NCBI GenBank assembly: GCA_965214125.1
Contig: CBDCBA010000032.1
Coordinates: 124,001 to 188,000 of the forward strand
Direction of reading: 5' to 3'
Length of the DNA: 64,000 nucleotides
Origin: CBDCBA01 sp965214125
GTDB lineage: Bacteria; Planctomycetota; Phycisphaerae; Tepidisphaerales; Tepidisphaeraceae
Part shown: in pieces, positions 7,657 to 16,391 of the stretch
Numbering within the stretch: the stretch's first letter is position 1
Layout: each line of letters opens with the position of its first letter
Program-made: the position numbers and the translations under genes
The notes under the pieces: generated by a model
What the model was told of the DNA's origin: nothing
The model's input: the letters and a program-made list of their open reading frames with translations, nothing else
Database searches by the model: none

Positions 7657-8945
7657 GGCGACGACGCTAGCGGAACGGCATCCGTCCGCAACTGCGGCCG
7701 TTTCCCGTACGTCGCCCAGCGCCACAGCCATTCGAGCGGGCCGTAGCGGAACCGCGCCAGCCACAGGTGGCTGAACAGCACGTTGACCGTCCAGATCGCC
7801 AGCACCGCCAGCAGTTGCCGTGCGTAGCCGGTCCCGTAGAAGCCAAGCCCCCAGCCGTGGAAGATGGCCGTCCCGAGCAAGCTCTGCGACAGGTAGTTTG
7901 TGAACGCCATTCGCCCGACCGGGGCGAAGAGGCTCGCAATCGCCCCGCCATGCCGCGCCAGACCGACGACGGCCGCGGAGATACCCAGCGCCGCCAGCGG
8001 GGCGAAGAGCGAGAGCAAGCCTTGCCCGCCGGCGAACCAGAAGATCGGCGTGAAGTCGGACCGCCAGCCGAGGAGCGTCACGATCCCGCTGGCGCCGAAG
8101 CCGACGAGCAGGCCGATTACGGCAAACCACACGTAGCGCCGGCCGGTCCAGTCGCCGGCGAGGAAGCCGAGCTTCAGCAACGCCATCCCGGCGAGCATCA
8201 GCGCCAGCACCTGAGGGCCGAACAGCGCGAAGGCGAAGAACTGAAACAGCGGCGCGGCCGTCAGTCGGTACGTCACCGCCTCGCTGTGACCAGCCGTATG
8301 GGCGGCCGTTTCAGTCCGCCAGTTGTCCGGGATCAGCATCCACGATTCGGCCCGCGCCGCCGGCGTGAGCGACGGGTCGGTCTGGTCGAACGTCGCTCCC
8401 GCCCACAGCCCCAGGGCCGCCAGAGCTTGAAAGGCCATCGCTGCCAGGAAGACGCCGCCGGCCATCAGCCAGAGCGAGCGTGGCCGCCACCGCCGCATCG
8501 TGAAGGCGATCAAGCCGAGCGTGGCGTACATGAACAGGATGTCACCCGGCCAGACCAGGAACATGTGCGCCAGCCCCACCCCCGCCAGGATCAGCGAGCG
8601 TCGCAGGAACCGCCCAAACGCTGGCGCGCCCGCCTCGTCGAGACGCCGCGTCGACAGGACGATCCCCGCGCCGTAGAGCGCCGCAAACGTCGCAATGAAC
8701 TTGCCCTGAGCAAAGATTGTCGTCAGCGCGTACGCCAGCAGGTCGCCGGGCCGCGGCTCGACGACGAACGGGTAGACGTAGGCGTCACCGGGCAGCGCGA
8801 AGTTGCGCACGTTCAGCAGCAGGATTCCCAGGATCGCGACACCGCGCAGCGCGTCGATCGTCGCCGCCCGCTGTCGCGGCGCGGTCGGTTCGATCACGGA
8901 CACCTGCGCCGGTCCGGCATCGTGGATCGAAACAGATTGGGTCAT
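7653..8945 (-). CDS. DUF418 domain integral membrane protein
   Basis: About 430 residues with many hydrophobic helices. The N-terminal RAATIDALRGVAILGILLLN is the typical opening of DUF418/YeiB proteins, and the C-terminal GRMAFTNYLSQSLLGTAIFHG followed by FRYGPLEWLWR is the DUF418 signature. Transport or acyl transfer has been suggested for the family, but no activity is established. ATG 8945 is preferred over TTG 8951 because GGAGGA lies 8 bases before it. The stop overlaps the start of the oxidoreductase gene. Confidence 0.85.
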   Translation of the reverse strand: MTQSVSIHDAGPAQVSVIEPTAPRQRAATIDALRGVAILGILLLNVRNFALPGDAYVYPFVVEPRPGDLLAYALTTIFAQGKFIATFAALYGAGIVLSTRRLDEAGAPAFGRFLRRSLILAGVGLAHMFLVWPGDILFMYATLGLIAFTMRRWRPRSLWLMAGGVFLAAMAFQALAALGLWAGATFDQTDPSLTPAARAESWMLIPDNWRTETAAHTAGHSEAVTYRLTAAPLFQFFAFALFGPQVLALMLAGMALLKLGFLAGDWTGRRYVWFAVIGLLVGFGASGIVTLLGWRSDFTPIFWFAGGQGLLSLFAPLAALGISAAVVGLARHGGAIASLFAPVGRMAFTNYLSQSLLGTAIFHGWGLGFYGTGYARQLLAVLAIWTVNVLFSHLWLARFRYGPLEWLWRWATYGKRPQLRTDAVPLASSP

Positions 8946-8994
8946 TTGCAACGTCCTCCAACATCAATCGAACGCACACCCCGACCACTCTACC

Positions 8995-9072
8995 CCCAAC
9001 GCCCATTCGCTTTGCGGCTGGGTCTGGTTCATCTGACCCCCCGACCCAGCCGCAGAGCGACTGGGCGTTGGG
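8995..9072. repeat. GACCCAGCCGC-family inverted repeat
   Basis: Arms of 30 bases (8995-9024 and 9043-9072) pair with two mismatches around an 18-base centre. The same core (GACCCAGCCGCA...CTGGGCGTT) recurs at 36247-36438. It fills the space between the HIT stop and the DUF418 leader. Confidence 0.75.
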
Positions 9073-9528
9073 TCAGGATGATGAAGACTCCGGACCCTGC
9101 AACTTGGTGCGAATCGTTTCTAGGAGGGAGCGGTCGCGCTCGAGGTCGAACGGGCGCGAATCGAGCTGTTCGGGCGGGTAGAGCCAGATCGGCTTGGGCT
9201 TCATCTCCTCCGGCTCGTCCGCGTGCCGGGGGATGACGTGGGCGTGCAGTTGCGGGGCAAGGTTGCCGTAGATCGCGTAGTTGATGCGCAACGCGCCGGT
9301 CGCCGCGAGAACGGCGTCGCCGAGGGCGGCCATGTCGGTCAGGAATTGCGGGCGTTTCGCCGGGTCAAGGTCGTTCAGCGACCCGACGACGGGGTCCGCC
9401 AGCAGCACGCACCAGCCGCGCGGGAACTGCCGGTCGCACAGGCACGCCCACCCGCTTTGCAGCTTCGCGATGACGGTCGGATTCTCCCCGCGCTGTGCCG
9501 CGGCAACGCGGTCGGCAATCTCGCTCAT
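9073..9528 (-). CDS. HIT (histidine triad) family protein
   Basis: The histidine-triad loop QLHAHVIPRH near residue 105 binds the nucleotide alpha-phosphate; the middle histidine is the usual nucleophile. The preceding INYAIYGNLAPQ fits the HIT core. The family hydrolyses nucleotidyl conjugates such as Ap4A or AMP-lysine. ATG 9528 is chosen; GTG 9549 would add seven residues. It is divergent from the OB-HD gene, with a small palindrome (9565-9588) between them. Confidence 0.85.
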   Translation of the reverse strand: MSEIADRVAAAQRGENPTVIAKLQSGWACLCDRQFPRGWCVLLADPVVGSLNDLDPAKRPQFLTDMAALGDAVLAATGALRINYAIYGNLAPQLHAHVIPRHADEPEEMKPKPIWLYPPEQLDSRPFDLERDRSLLETIRTKLQGPESSSS

Positions 9529-9564
9529 GCGGCTCAACTTAGAACCCACTGCATGACCGGTGCA

Positions 9565-9588
9565 ACGCCGAAGCGGAAGCTTCGGCGT
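9565..9588. repeat. Small palindrome in a divergent promoter region
   Basis: ACGCCGAAGC and its exact inverse are separated by four bases. It lies between the diverging HIT and OB-HD genes, where it could be an operator or a short relic of a repeat. Confidence 0.4.
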
Positions 9589-9674
9589 GGTGAAGTAATC
9601 TGACGGGCTCCCGATGCCGTCGCGCCACGGTGCTTGAGTTGCGGGCGCACGCGCGGAGCCTTAGAACAGCGGCA

Positions 9675-10778
9675 ATGTCCGACGTTGCCCCCAACGGCGC
9701 TGAGTCGCCCCGCCGCTACCTCGCCGACTTCGGCCCCGGTGAGCAGGCGGACGACGTCTTCGTCATCAGCAACGTTCAGCTCCGCCTCAACAAGAACGGC
9801 GACCCCTACCTGCAAATGAACGTCGGCGACAAGTCGCGCAGCGTTCGCGGCATGTGGTGGGACCAGGGTGAGGCCATGTACAAACGCCTGCCCAATCCCG
9901 GCGTCGTGCGCGTCAAGGGCAAGCTCGAGGAGTTCAACGGCAGCCCGCAGCTCAAGGTCGAGAAGATCCTGCAAATCCGCGATACCTCGCGCATCGACTA
10001 CACGCACCTGCTCCCCTCGACCGACAAGGACGTCGACGCGATGTTCGGCGAGCTCGAGGCGATGCTGACGGGCTTCGAGAGCCAAACGCTCCGCAGCCTC
10101 GCCGGGGCGTATCTCGCCGACGAAGAGCTGATGGCCAATTTCCGCCGGGCCCCGGCGGCGCAGGGGTTTCACCACGCCTTTCTCGGTGGGCTGCTCGACC
10201 ACACGCTCAACGCGATGAAGGGGGCCGACGCCCTCGCCCGGCTCTACCCGGACCTCAACCGCGAGCTGTGCGTCTTCGGCGTCTTCGTCCACGATCTGGC
10301 CAAGACCTGGGAACTGTCGTACGAAACGGCCTTCGACTACACCGACGGCGGGCGGCTGATCGGGCACATCGTCAAGAGCGCGATGTGGGTCGAGGACAAG
10401 GCCAAGGCCGCCGACCGCGAGATCCCGCGCGACGTGATCGACGTCTTGCAGCACATCATCCTGAGCCACCACGGCGAGTTGTCCCTCGGCTTCGGTTCCG
10501 CCAAGAGTCCGGCGACGCCGGAGGCGATTTTTGTGCATCACGTCGAGAACCTCGACGCGAAGATGACGATGGCGCTGTCGGCCACGCGCTGGGGTGCGGC
10601 GGGCGAGGACGAAGGCCGGTGGACGCAGTATCAAAAGGCGCTTGATGGCCGCATGTTCAAGCCGGATGTCATCGCCGAAGCCGACGCGGCGAAGGCTGAA
10701 CCCGAACAAGACAGGGATGGACCGCCGGAGCCCTCCGGCGGGCAATCGAGCGGCACGACGCCGCTGTTTCCCACGTAA
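9675..10778 (+). CDS. OB-fold plus HD-domain hydrolase, YhaM-like 3'-5' exoribonuclease
   Basis: Residues 20-105 form an OB-fold nucleic-acid-binding domain (FVISNVQLRLNKNGDPYLQMNVGDKS). Residues 160-300 form an HD domain with GFHHAFLGGLLDHTLNAM, VFVHDLAKTWEL (the HD pair) and HIILSHHGEL. This order and the 367-residue length match YhaM/CBF1, a metal-dependent 3'-5' exonuclease. The C-terminus adds about 45 low-complexity residues. ATG 9675 is chosen because homology starts there. Confidence 0.82.
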   Translation: MSDVAPNGAESPRRYLADFGPGEQADDVFVISNVQLRLNKNGDPYLQMNVGDKSRSVRGMWWDQGEAMYKRLPNPGVVRVKGKLEEFNGSPQLKVEKILQIRDTSRIDYTHLLPSTDKDVDAMFGELEAMLTGFESQTLRSLAGAYLADEELMANFRRAPAAQGFHHAFLGGLLDHTLNAMKGADALARLYPDLNRELCVFGVFVHDLAKTWELSYETAFDYTDGGRLIGHIVKSAMWVEDKAKAADREIPRDVIDVLQHIILSHHGELSLGFGSAKSPATPEAIFVHHVENLDAKMTMALSATRWGAAGEDEGRWTQYQKALDGRMFKPDVIAEADAAKAEPEQDRDGPPEPSGGQSSGTTPLFPT

Positions 10779-10798
10779 TCCCGCTGCGGGAGGTTGTG

Positions 10799-11221
10799 AT
10801 GAACCGTGTCCGAATGATCCGTGGCGGCTTGGTCGCCGCTGCCGTGTTGAGTGTCGGCCTGACGACGGCCGTCTTCGCTCATCAAGACGCCGAAACCGAG
10901 GGCGATGGAGAATCGTCACTGGTCGAGAGCGACCGCCGCATGCCCGGCGGCCAGGTCGTGAGGCCCTTCAACCTGCTCGACGATCTCGACGTGGGCCAGG
11001 AGGCGGAGCTGAAGAAGCTCCGCCAAGATCACCTGCTCGCCGTCCGCGAGTTGGAGGACCAGTGGATGCGCGACTCGCTCGCGGTCCTGAGCGACGAGCA
11101 GAAGACGCGGCTTGAGCAGATCGTCGCCGAACGCGAAGACGAGGCCGCCGCCAAGCGTGCCGAGCGCCGCGCCCAGCGACGGGCGGAACGCGAGTCGGAG
11201 GACGAGGAGTCCGACGAGTAG
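10799..11221 (+). CDS. Exported helical protein of unknown function
   Basis: A signal peptide (RGGLVAAAVLSVGLTTAVFA) is followed by a long charged helix (EAELKKLRQDHLLAVRELEDQWMRDSL) and a very charged Arg/Glu-rich tail. The helix LSDEQKTRLEQIVAERE recalls Spy/CpxP-type periplasmic chaperones, but the LTxxQ motif is only partly matched, so this is a weak suggestion. ATG 10799 follows GGGAGG; the adjacent GTG 10796 is also possible. It is 20 bases after the OB-HD gene and likely in the same transcript. Confidence 0.6.
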   Translation: MNRVRMIRGGLVAAAVLSVGLTTAVFAHQDAETEGDGESSLVESDRRMPGGQVVRPFNLLDDLDVGQEAELKKLRQDHLLAVRELEDQWMRDSLAVLSDEQKTRLEQIVAEREDEAAAKRAERRAQRRAERESEDEESDE

Positions 11222-11286
11222 TGCGTTTGCGCTACTTGCGGCTCATCGCGCGAGGAGGTGATCGCGCTCATCGTGAGTGCGCTCCG

Positions 11287-11490
11287 ACTGCGGGTCATGG
11301 ACCCGCAGCTACTTTAGAGATTTCTTGGAAAAACTAAGGTAGCTGCGGGACCCCGTCCCGCAGTCGGGTCTGCGCGTGTAAGAGAAAGCTCCTTGCACGA
11401 GGTAGCTGCGGACCCACGGTCCGCAGGTCGGGCGCGGTTGCAGGTGCGCAACACTGCGGACCGCGGCTCCGCAGCAACCTGAACGCTCTC
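11287..11490. repeat. Cluster of four GTAGCTGCGG-family palindromes
   Basis: Palindromes sharing the ends GTAGCTGCGG and CCGCAGT lie at about 11287-11312, 11338-11367, 11401-11428 and 11452-11480. The centres differ but stay self-complementary, as in the copies at 12724, 43530 and 45350. They fill the 270-base gap between convergent genes, and no gene is seen there. Confidence 0.7.
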
Positions 11491-12642
11491 CTACTGGAAC
11501 AGACCGACCAGCGCCTTCTGCGCCGCGGCAACGCCCTTGCCCAACACGATCGACTGCCCCAGCGTCGCCAGCGCGTGCTCCGTCGCCGCAACGACCGCGA
11601 GGGCGTCGTAGGCGTCGGTGTAGCCCATGTGGTTCACGCGGAAGAGCTTGCCCTTCATGCTCGCCTGACCCGCTGCGACGTTCATCCCGTGGTCCTTTTG
11701 CATGACCGTCCGGAAGGCATCATCAACGCCCTCGGGGTAGTTGATCGCCGTCACGCTGTCGGCGGGCATCTGGCTGAAGAGGCTCAGCCCCATCGCCTGC
11801 ATCCCCTCGCGGACGGCGTTCGCGTGGGCGGTCGTACGCTTCCACACCTGCTCGATCCCCTCGTCCTGGATCATCTGCAACGATACCGCCAGCGCGTGGA
11901 TGAGCGTGTTCGCCGGCGTGAACGGCGTGTCATTGTCCGCCGCCGACTTCTTGTACGCCCGCAAATCCAGGTAGAACGGGCTTTGGCCCTCGTTCTCGTC
12001 GGCCGCCTTCCACGCCCGCTCGCTCAAGCTGACGAACCCCAGCCCCGGCGGCAGCATGAGCGCCTTCTGACTGCCCGTGATTGCCACGTCGATGTCCCAC
12101 TCGTCCATCTTGAACGGCAACGCCCCAATCGCCGTGATGCCGTCGACGATGAGCAGCGCGTCCGGCGCCTTCTCGCGAACGACCTTCGCCACCGCCCCCA
12201 TGTCGCACGCCGTCGCCGTGCTCGTCTCGCTGTGCGTGACGATTACCGCGTTGTACCCACCACCCGACTGCTTCGACAGCTCGTCCGCCATCGACTCCGG
12301 CGTGATGTGCGTGCCGTAGGGCAGTTCGCGGTCGGTGACGTCGATGCCGAATTTGCGGCACTGTTTGCCCCAGCGCTCGCCGAACTTGCCGTTGTTGATG
12401 TTCAGGACGGTCTTGCCGGGCGCGACGCACGTCACCAGCCCCGCCTCGAACGCCGCCGTGCCGCTGCCGGTGATGATGTAGACGTCGTTGCTCGTCTGGT
12501 AGACGTACTTCAGCCCCTCGACCACCCGCTCGAACGCCGCCCGGAACTCGCCTGTGCGATGGTGGATGATCGGCCGCGCGAGGACTTCGAGGGTCTCCGG
12601 CGGAACGCTGGTCGGACCGGGCGTGTAAAGACGGTGCTTCAT
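11491..12642 (-). CDS. Class V aminotransferase, serine/alanine-glyoxylate type
   Basis: A PLP enzyme of 383 residues. It opens with the family start LYTPGPTSVPPETL and IIHHRTGEF; GSGTAAFEAG binds the cofactor phosphate, and the Schiff-base lysine is in VAITGSQKALMLPPGL. It would transfer the amino group of serine or alanine to glyoxylate or pyruvate, or act as a phosphonopyruvate-type transaminase; the sequence alone does not decide. ATG 12642 begins the homology. Upstream sequence contains a GTAGCTGCGG palindrome. Confidence 0.85.
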   Translation of the reverse strand: MKHRLYTPGPTSVPPETLEVLARPIIHHRTGEFRAAFERVVEGLKYVYQTSNDVYIITGSGTAAFEAGLVTCVAPGKTVLNINNGKFGERWGKQCRKFGIDVTDRELPYGTHITPESMADELSKQSGGGYNAVIVTHSETSTATACDMGAVAKVVREKAPDALLIVDGITAIGALPFKMDEWDIDVAITGSQKALMLPPGLGFVSLSERAWKAADENEGQSPFYLDLRAYKKSAADNDTPFTPANTLIHALAVSLQMIQDEGIEQVWKRTTAHANAVREGMQAMGLSLFSQMPADSVTAINYPEGVDDAFRTVMQKDHGMNVAAGQASMKGKLFRVNHMGYTDAYDALAVVAATEHALATLGQSIVLGKGVAAAQKALVGLFQ

Positions 12643-12723
12643 GCGGATGGGAGGTGGGACGTGGGACCGAGGGACGTGGGCAGAAAGGTAGGCGCGGTAC
12701 ATCGGAGCGTTCCCGTAACCCAA

Positions 12724-12750
12724 GGTAGCTGCGGGTCCACGACCCGCAGT
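12724..12750. repeat. GTAGCTGCGG-family palindrome
   Basis: GGTAGCTGCGGGTC and GACCCGCAGT flank a short centre in the leader of the aminotransferase gene. A single hairpin unit. Confidence 0.6.
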
Positions 12751-12787
12751 CTCCACCCCCGAATCCACTCGTCAACTCACCTACCGC

Positions 12788-13582
12788 TCACGCGGCGCTC
12801 CACTGCTCCTTCAGGAACCCGAGCGTCCGGCGCAACGCCTCGACCTCGAAGTCGACCTTCCCCTCAATGCTGATCCGCCCGTCGTACCCAAGTTGCTTGA
12901 GCGCACCGAAGAACGCGCGGTACATCTCGGGCGTCGCCCCGCCGCCGCCGGGCGCAAGACGGCCGTCGCGATCGGCAACGTGAACGTGCGCGATCCGCCC
13001 CGCCGCCACAATGTCCGCCAGCGGCTCGTCTTCCCGCCACGAGTGGTACGAGTCGACGAGACATCCCACCCCCGGTGACTTGACCGCCCGCACATATTCC
13101 ATCGCCTCCGCCACGCCGTTGAGAATGTTGCACTCCCCCCGGTTCAGCGGCTCAGTGGCGATCGTCACTCCCGCCCGCTCCGCCAGCGGCCCCGCGTAAC
13201 GCAGGAAGTCGAGAATTTGCCCCTTCGCCCGCTCGCGGTCGAACCCCTCGGGCACGCCCCGCGCCGCCCCGCTGCCGAAGACGACGGTGTCGACCTTCGC
13301 CTCCCCCGCCCGCCGGAGCAGGCGCTCGATGTACTTTTTCGCCACGTTCGCGTCCGCCCGCTCGCCGACGACGGGCACGTCCCCCGGCACGAGCAGGTTC
13401 GTCACCGGCATCGGCAACCCAGCCCCGCCGGCGTAGCTCACGAGCCCCCCGTCCTCCGCGAAGGCCGCGTCGTCCATTTTCCCGCGAAAGTACGCTTGGC
13501 TGTTGCCCTCGACATAGTCGAAGCCGGCCTCCCGCATGGCGTGCGACTGGTCTGGGCCGGTGCAGATTCCGTAGGTGGGCAT
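12788..13582 (-). CDS. Sugar phosphate isomerase/epimerase-like TIM barrel
   Basis: The 264-residue protein is of the xylose isomerase-like/AP endonuclease 2 family. Metal-binding residues are visible in TIATEPLNRGECN (Glu), CLVDSYHSWRED (Asp, His), HVHVADRDGR and ISIEGKVDFE (Glu). Such proteins isomerise or epimerise ketoses in the cytoplasm; the substrate is unknown. It ends 145 bases before the aminotransferase start, same strand, so joint transcription is possible. Confidence 0.82.
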   Translation of the reverse strand: MPTYGICTGPDQSHAMREAGFDYVEGNSQAYFRGKMDDAAFAEDGGLVSYAGGAGLPMPVTNLLVPGDVPVVGERADANVAKKYIERLLRRAGEAKVDTVVFGSGAARGVPEGFDRERAKGQILDFLRYAGPLAERAGVTIATEPLNRGECNILNGVAEAMEYVRAVKSPGVGCLVDSYHSWREDEPLADIVAAGRIAHVHVADRDGRLAPGGGGATPEMYRAFFGALKQLGYDGRISIEGKVDFEVEALRRTLGFLKEQWSAA

Positions 13583-13694
13583 GGGTCAGTCGTAGGTTCG
13601 TTGGCCCGCGATGGCGACGCAAGCACTGAAGCCCCGAGATGGGCAAAGAGAGCATTGGTACGGAAGCCGGCAAGGCTCCTCAATTCCGCACCTT

Positions 13695-14408
13695 TCAGGT
13701 TGTTGCAGGCGGCAGGAAACGCTCCTCTCCGTATTTGGAGAAGTAGTACTGAATGCTCCGCTTGCCGATGTCGAACAGGATCGCCTGCATCTCCGGCAGG
13801 GTCCACTTGTTTGGCCGAAAGTAGAAGCTGCCGCGGTTGAACAGGTTGTTCGGACCCTCGGCGTGCAGGTGCGTCTCGTTCAGTTTGGCGAAGATGGCGA
13901 CGGAACTGACCCGATCGAGGATCGACGAATCGGCCTCGAAATCGCACCCGTAGCCGAAGCAAACGAAGGGGAAGATGCTTTCAGTGCGGAGGGCCGCTCG
14001 AAACGCGATGACGTTCTTGCCAAGGCGTTCAATCGCATTCCCCTTCGCCTGCTTGGCCTTCCCTTCCTTCTTCCGTAGGTCGTTCGTGCCTTGATTCTTC
14101 ACCTCGGAGATCAGGATCGGGAACCGCTCGCCGTCGTTCGCGACCAACCAGACGATTCCGCCGTCCGGTCGGACACTCGTGTTCTGGAAGTGGCAGGCGA
14201 AATCGACTTCGGGAAAGTGCTTCGTGAGGTGAGCGACGATCTTATGAAGCTTCCACTGCTTCTCATGAACGAGTGCGATGTTTGCCCACGCGCGGATCTG
14301 CTCGACGGCGGCGCGAAGCGCGCGGTCGATGTCCTTCTCTTGCGCACTCGACGTCTTGTTAATGACCGTTCCGGCACGAAGCTCACGCAGTTGGTCACGC
14401 TTTGCCAT
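13695..14408 (-). CDS. EcoRI-family type II restriction endonuclease
   Basis: The 237-residue protein carries the EcoRI catalytic set in order: PDGG (Asp82), ISEVKNQG (Glu102, Lys104), matching EcoRI Asp91, Glu111, Lys113. The recognition segment GNAIERLGKN at 123-132 matches EcoRI GNAIERSHKN, including the Asn, Glu and Arg that contact the adenines of GAATTC. Length is slightly below EcoRI's 277. From the conserved contacts it probably cuts GAATTC, but that is an inference. It starts 3 bases after the methyltransferase stop, so methylase is made first. Base composition is less GC-rich than its neighbours, suggesting transfer. Confidence 0.85.
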   Translation of the reverse strand: MAKRDQLRELRAGTVINKTSSAQEKDIDRALRAAVEQIRAWANIALVHEKQWKLHKIVAHLTKHFPEVDFACHFQNTSVRPDGGIVWLVANDGERFPILISEVKNQGTNDLRKKEGKAKQAKGNAIERLGKNVIAFRAALRTESIFPFVCFGYGCDFEADSSILDRVSSVAIFAKLNETHLHAEGPNNLFNRGSFYFRPNKWTLPEMQAILFDIGKRSIQYYFSKYGEERFLPPATT

Positions 14409-14411
14409 GGG

Positions 14412-15578
14412 TCAATTCCGCTCCACGAGGAATAGATGCTCTTTCACGTGGATCGGGCGCCCACGCAGGTTCCTGCTGCCCCGAAACGTATTGTAGAGGG
14501 TGTCAATCACTTCCACACGGCCAAGCCTGCCGAGAAAAACGTCGAACTCGTCGCGGGAGATAAAGCCCTCGCTGTTGTACGAGACAAGCAGGTGCGACGC
14601 GTCTGTGTGCTCGAGCAGGTCGGTCAACGCCTTGGCCGCCAGTTTTCGCTTATTGTAGTCGGATCGCTGCCAATCCTGGGCGATGCCGGAGACGCGGCTG
14701 ATCTCCTGCGGCTCCTCGTACTTGGTAAGGAGGTTCAACATAAAGTAGTTCGAGCCGTACGGGTGCTGGTTGTATGGCGGATCGAAGTAGGCGAGGTCAA
14801 GGCCATCTACCTCTCGCACAAGTTCGTTGGCATCTCTCTGGTGGACTTCCACGTCGCATTCGAAGCGGCTGAGAACCGGCAGTTTCAGATCGATGCGGCC
14901 GCGGATGCGGGTCAACGCGTCGCGGTTGCTTCCGCCAAATTGGCCAACGCCGTTGGCACCTTTGTAAAAGCCCTTGAACACCCCGGAAGTGTTGGCATGC
15001 ACCGACGCAGCCGACAGGAGGGGGCCGAGCAGAAGCGGCTGAATGCCTTCCGGTTCCGATGCGATTGCCTGGCGCAGCGAGTCGAGACGGATCGCATTGT
15101 CAATCGTATAGAAGACACGGTCATCGGGCGTGATGGCGTCTTCGTCCTGCGGGGCGTAAAGACGGCGAATGAAGCCGTTCGTATCTGGGTCGGATTCCGC
15201 TCGACACACAACATCTTGCCGACGTTGCTCAAGGCGGTTGCAATCGATTTCTGACCGATTGGACAGGTAACACTCGCCTACGACTCGTGCGTAGGCTTCC
15301 AGATCATTGGTGACGAGGCGTTGCGCGAACTGCTTGAAGAAGCGAGACACGACGCCCGAGCCGGCAAACCCGTCAAGTACATGCAGCTTCGGCTTGTTCA
15401 ACCGCCTGACGACTCGAAGTACCGCCTGGTGGATTGGGTCAATCAAGCTCCGCTTGTTCCCGATGTACGTGAGCAACTGCTCGCGGAGAAATCGCGGGTT
15501 TTCACCGATGCTCGCGGCGTCATCAGCCTGGGCAGATCGTCCTGACAGATCCCATAGCGTCGAATCATTCAGTGTCAT
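14412..15578 (-). CDS. Adenine-specific DNA methyltransferase of the R-M pair
   Basis: The 388-residue protein has motif I near the N-terminus (VLDGFAGSGVVSRF, SAM binding) and motif IV DPPYN (LDLAYFDPPYNQHPYG) later, the order seen in Dam/D12-class N6-adenine methylases. LLTYIGNKRSL is the usual D12-type N-terminal motif. It should protect the site cut by the adjacent endonuclease. It is not similar by eye to M.EcoRI, whose motif IV is NPPF, so this EcoRI-type nuclease has a different partner. ATG 15578 starts the clear homology; an upstream start at 15641 adds 21 Arg-rich residues. Confidence 0.85.
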   Translation of the reverse strand: MTLNDSTLWDLSGRSAQADDAASIGENPRFLREQLLTYIGNKRSLIDPIHQAVLRVVRRLNKPKLHVLDGFAGSGVVSRFFKQFAQRLVTNDLEAYARVVGECYLSNRSEIDCNRLEQRRQDVVCRAESDPDTNGFIRRLYAPQDEDAITPDDRVFYTIDNAIRLDSLRQAIASEPEGIQPLLLGPLLSAASVHANTSGVFKGFYKGANGVGQFGGSNRDALTRIRGRIDLKLPVLSRFECDVEVHQRDANELVREVDGLDLAYFDPPYNQHPYGSNYFMLNLLTKYEEPQEISRVSGIAQDWQRSDYNKRKLAAKALTDLLEHTDASHLLVSYNSEGFISRDEFDVFLGRLGRVEVIDTLYNTFRGSRNLRGRPIHVKEHLFLVERN

Positions 15579-15698
15579 CACGGCCAGAAACCTTGTAACG
15601 TCAATTCGTGAGGGACGTCTCGCGCGGCGGCGCCTCGTCACGCGGGTCCCGTCTTGAAGCGTACCGCGACGAGCGAAAGGAGCAAAAGGTCGCTTCCC

Positions 15699-16391
15699 TC
15701 ACGCCCCGTACCCCCGCGGGTTGGCGAACCAATTGTCATGCCCCGGCACGATCGCGTCCGCGATTTCGTACACCTCACGCAAACTCTCCAACGCCTGGTC
15801 CTTGTCGAAGGCATCGGCCAGCACCTGGCCCGCCAGCAGGTGGTCGCGGGTGGGGACGGCGTCGCCGGCGATCAGCGTCGTGGTGGCGCTTTCGGCGACG
15901 AGCAGGCCGCAGGTGCCGGGGGTGTAGCCGCCCAGGGGGAACAGGTCGATCTGCTCGGCGAGCTTGTCCTCGGGGCTTTTCGTGCGGTCGAGCAGGCGCA
16001 GCTCGGCGGTGACTACCTTTTTAACGTCGGCGTCGCCGCGGTCGCGGAGGTCGCTCAGGTGGTTGCCGACGGCCTCGCGTTCGGGGTCGCTCAGCAGCCA
16101 CCGGGCGTCGGGGAAGAGCTCGAGGGCGGCGCGGTGGGCGGGGCGGAAGTTGGTGAGGAAGACGACGTCGATCTCCCCCGGCCTCAGGCCCGTACGCTCG
16201 AAGAGGCGGGCCGCCAGCGCCGGCGCGGGCAGGCCGGGGTCGATCAAGACGCGGCGTTCCCGTTGTTCGTTGCCGTCCCTGGCCCGCAGCAGCGTGCACG
16301 TGGCGTGGGGCGTGCGGACGGGCGTGGCTTCATTCCACAAGCGGTTGCGGGAGAGCGTGCCGATGCTGACGATGTCGATCCGAACGGCCAT
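15699..16391 (-). CDS. Metallo-beta-lactamase-fold protein with a degraded metal motif
   Basis: The 230-residue protein follows the MBL fold order: VLIDPGLP, VVFLTNFRPAHRAAL, GGYTPGTCGLLV, LIAGDAVPTRDHL, IVPGHDNWF. The diagnostic HxHxDH is replaced by NFRPAH, keeping only the last histidine, and the HTPGH turn is GYTPGTC. The later Asp and His survive. It may bind fewer metals or none, so hydrolase activity is uncertain. Its ATG overlaps the divergent ATG of the next gene in the tetramer CATG (16389-16392). Confidence 0.72.
   Translation of the reverse strand: MAVRIDIVSIGTLSRNRLWNEATPVRTPHATCTLLRARDGNEQRERRVLIDPGLPAPALAARLFERTGLRPGEIDVVFLTNFRPAHRAALELFPDARWLLSDPEREAVGNHLSDLRDRGDADVKKVVTAELRLLDRTKSPEDKLAEQIDLFPLGGYTPGTCGLLVAESATTTLIAGDAVPTRDHLLAGQVLADAFDKDQALESLREVYEIADAIVPGHDNWFANPRGYGA

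Noticed and set aside
5620..7746. Long plus-strand open frame of about 700 codons opposite two minus-strand genes
   Set aside because: It is antisense to the alpha/beta hydrolase and Gfo/Idh/MocA genes, is Arg/His/Val-rich without motifs, and arises from high GC at third codon positions.
14412..15578. Orphan Dam-like methylase
   Set aside because: It is three bases from an EcoRI-family nuclease gene on the same strand, so it is the protective partner.
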